Below, piece after piece: positions 54,505 to 54,705 of a stretch of DNA of 54,705 nucleotides. Location: positions 1 through 54,705 of the forward strand of contig JANMJY010000063.1 in the NCBI GenBank assembly GCA_031371615.1, written 5' to 3'. The stretch's first letter is position 1. The number at the start of each line of letters is the position of its first letter. Position numbers and translations under genes: made by a program. The DNA comes from Gaiellasilicea sp031371615. GTDB taxonomy: Bacteria; Actinomycetota; Thermoleophilia; Gaiellales; Gaiellaceae. The notes below the pieces were generated by a model that was not told the DNA's origin, ran no database searches, and saw nothing but the letters and a program-made list of their open reading frames with translations.

Positions 54505-54705
54505 GCGAGAACCCGTACGACCGTCCCTCCGATCCGGCCAAGCGCCACAGCGCGGCCCTGACCGACGGGGCCGACCGCGCGCCGGCGCGCGCGATGCTGA
54601 AGGGCACCGGCTTCACCGACGAGGACCTCGCACGGCCGCTGGTCGGCGTCGCGACGAGCTGGATCGAGACGATGCCGTGCAACCTCAACCAGCGCGCGCT
54701 CGCCC
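54501..54705 (+). CDS. ilvD: Dihydroxy-acid dehydratase (5' part, runs off the window)
   Basis: The first 68 codons are present: KRHSAALTDGADRAPARAMLKGTGF, LARPLVGVATSWIETMPCNLNQRALA. The C in PCN is the first ligand of the iron-sulfur cluster in IlvD. The enzyme dehydrates dihydroxy acids to the keto acids of valine and isoleucine. ATG 54501 overlaps the thrB stop by four bases, so it belongs to the same operon. The gene continues beyond the right edge. Confidence 0.93.
   Translation, partial: MSENPYDRPSDPAKRHSAALTDGADRAPARAMLKGTGFTDEDLARPLVGVATSWIETMPCNLNQRALA

Overview
The window is a gene-dense, GC-rich bacterial chromosome segment. Nearly every gap is short and start codons often overlap the previous stop (ATGA or GTGA). 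GTG and TTG starts are common and several genes look leaderless. The gene content points to an actinobacterium: a MarP-like CvpA/serine protease fusion, a LAL-type LuxR regulator, a YerC-linked his operon and HxlR regulators. A lineage such as Thermoleophilia is likely, but that placement is inferred from style and content, not from a marker gene. I saw no rRNA, tRNA, insertion sequence, prophage or CRISPR array.

Layout. 1-7.8 kb: end of a GNAT acetyltransferase, MarP-like protease, homocysteine methyltransferase/MTHFR fusion, an RNA-like gene-free stretch (3250-3642), an SDR, a DppA-like D-aminopeptidase and a three-gene ABC-2 exporter. 7.9-14.9 kb: a bicupin, a complete branched-chain amino acid type ABC transporter (SBP, LivH, LivM, LivG, LivF) and a class V aminotransferase, apparently one operon with a terminator just after the SBP gene. 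14.9-25.9 kb: PNPOx-like protein, SGNH hydrolase, DDAH-like amidinohydrolase, ankyrin protein, DinB, a beta-lactamase-fold serine hydrolase, a CHASE/PAS/GAF/degenerate GGDEF/HD-GYP protein, an XRE-cupin regulator, Lon and an HxlR regulator. 25.9-31.6 kb (minus): a four-gene signalling operon of LAL regulator, secreted SBP-VWA protein, Ser/Thr kinase and STAS protein. 31.7-37.1 kb: pyruvate kinase followed by a tightly overlapping set of three unusual genes: a PLP decarboxylase homologue without its Schiff-base lysine, a zinc-ribbon/TOPRIM-like protein and an asparagine synthetase homologue without the glutaminase cysteine. 37.0-38.4 kb: a small membrane protein, a D-lyxose-isomerase-like cupin and a YdjC/ChbG deacetylase.

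38.4-44.9 kb holds histidine biosynthesis. A minus-strand operon (yerC-hisG-hisD-hisCB fusion-hisH-hisF-hisIE) faces a divergent hisA. Only 22 bp separate the two start codons, and this gap carries tandem CTAG half-sites with TrpR-operator geometry, a probable YerC operator. 44.9-46.9 kb: a MoaD/ThiS sulfur carrier, a threonine-synthase-like enzyme and an HxlR regulator. From 47.06 kb to the right edge runs a branched-chain amino acid and threonine operon: promoter, an Ile/Leu-rich leader peptide with a hairpin over its end (probable attenuator), a coupled short ORF, a degenerate LeuB homologue, ilvB, ilvN, ilvC, hom, thrC, thrB and the start of ilvD.

The strongest leads are the 33.3-37.1 kb cassette, the ilv attenuator, the his operator, the HisC-HisB fusion, and a two-hairpin intergenic element present twice (3461-3510 and 22503-22582).
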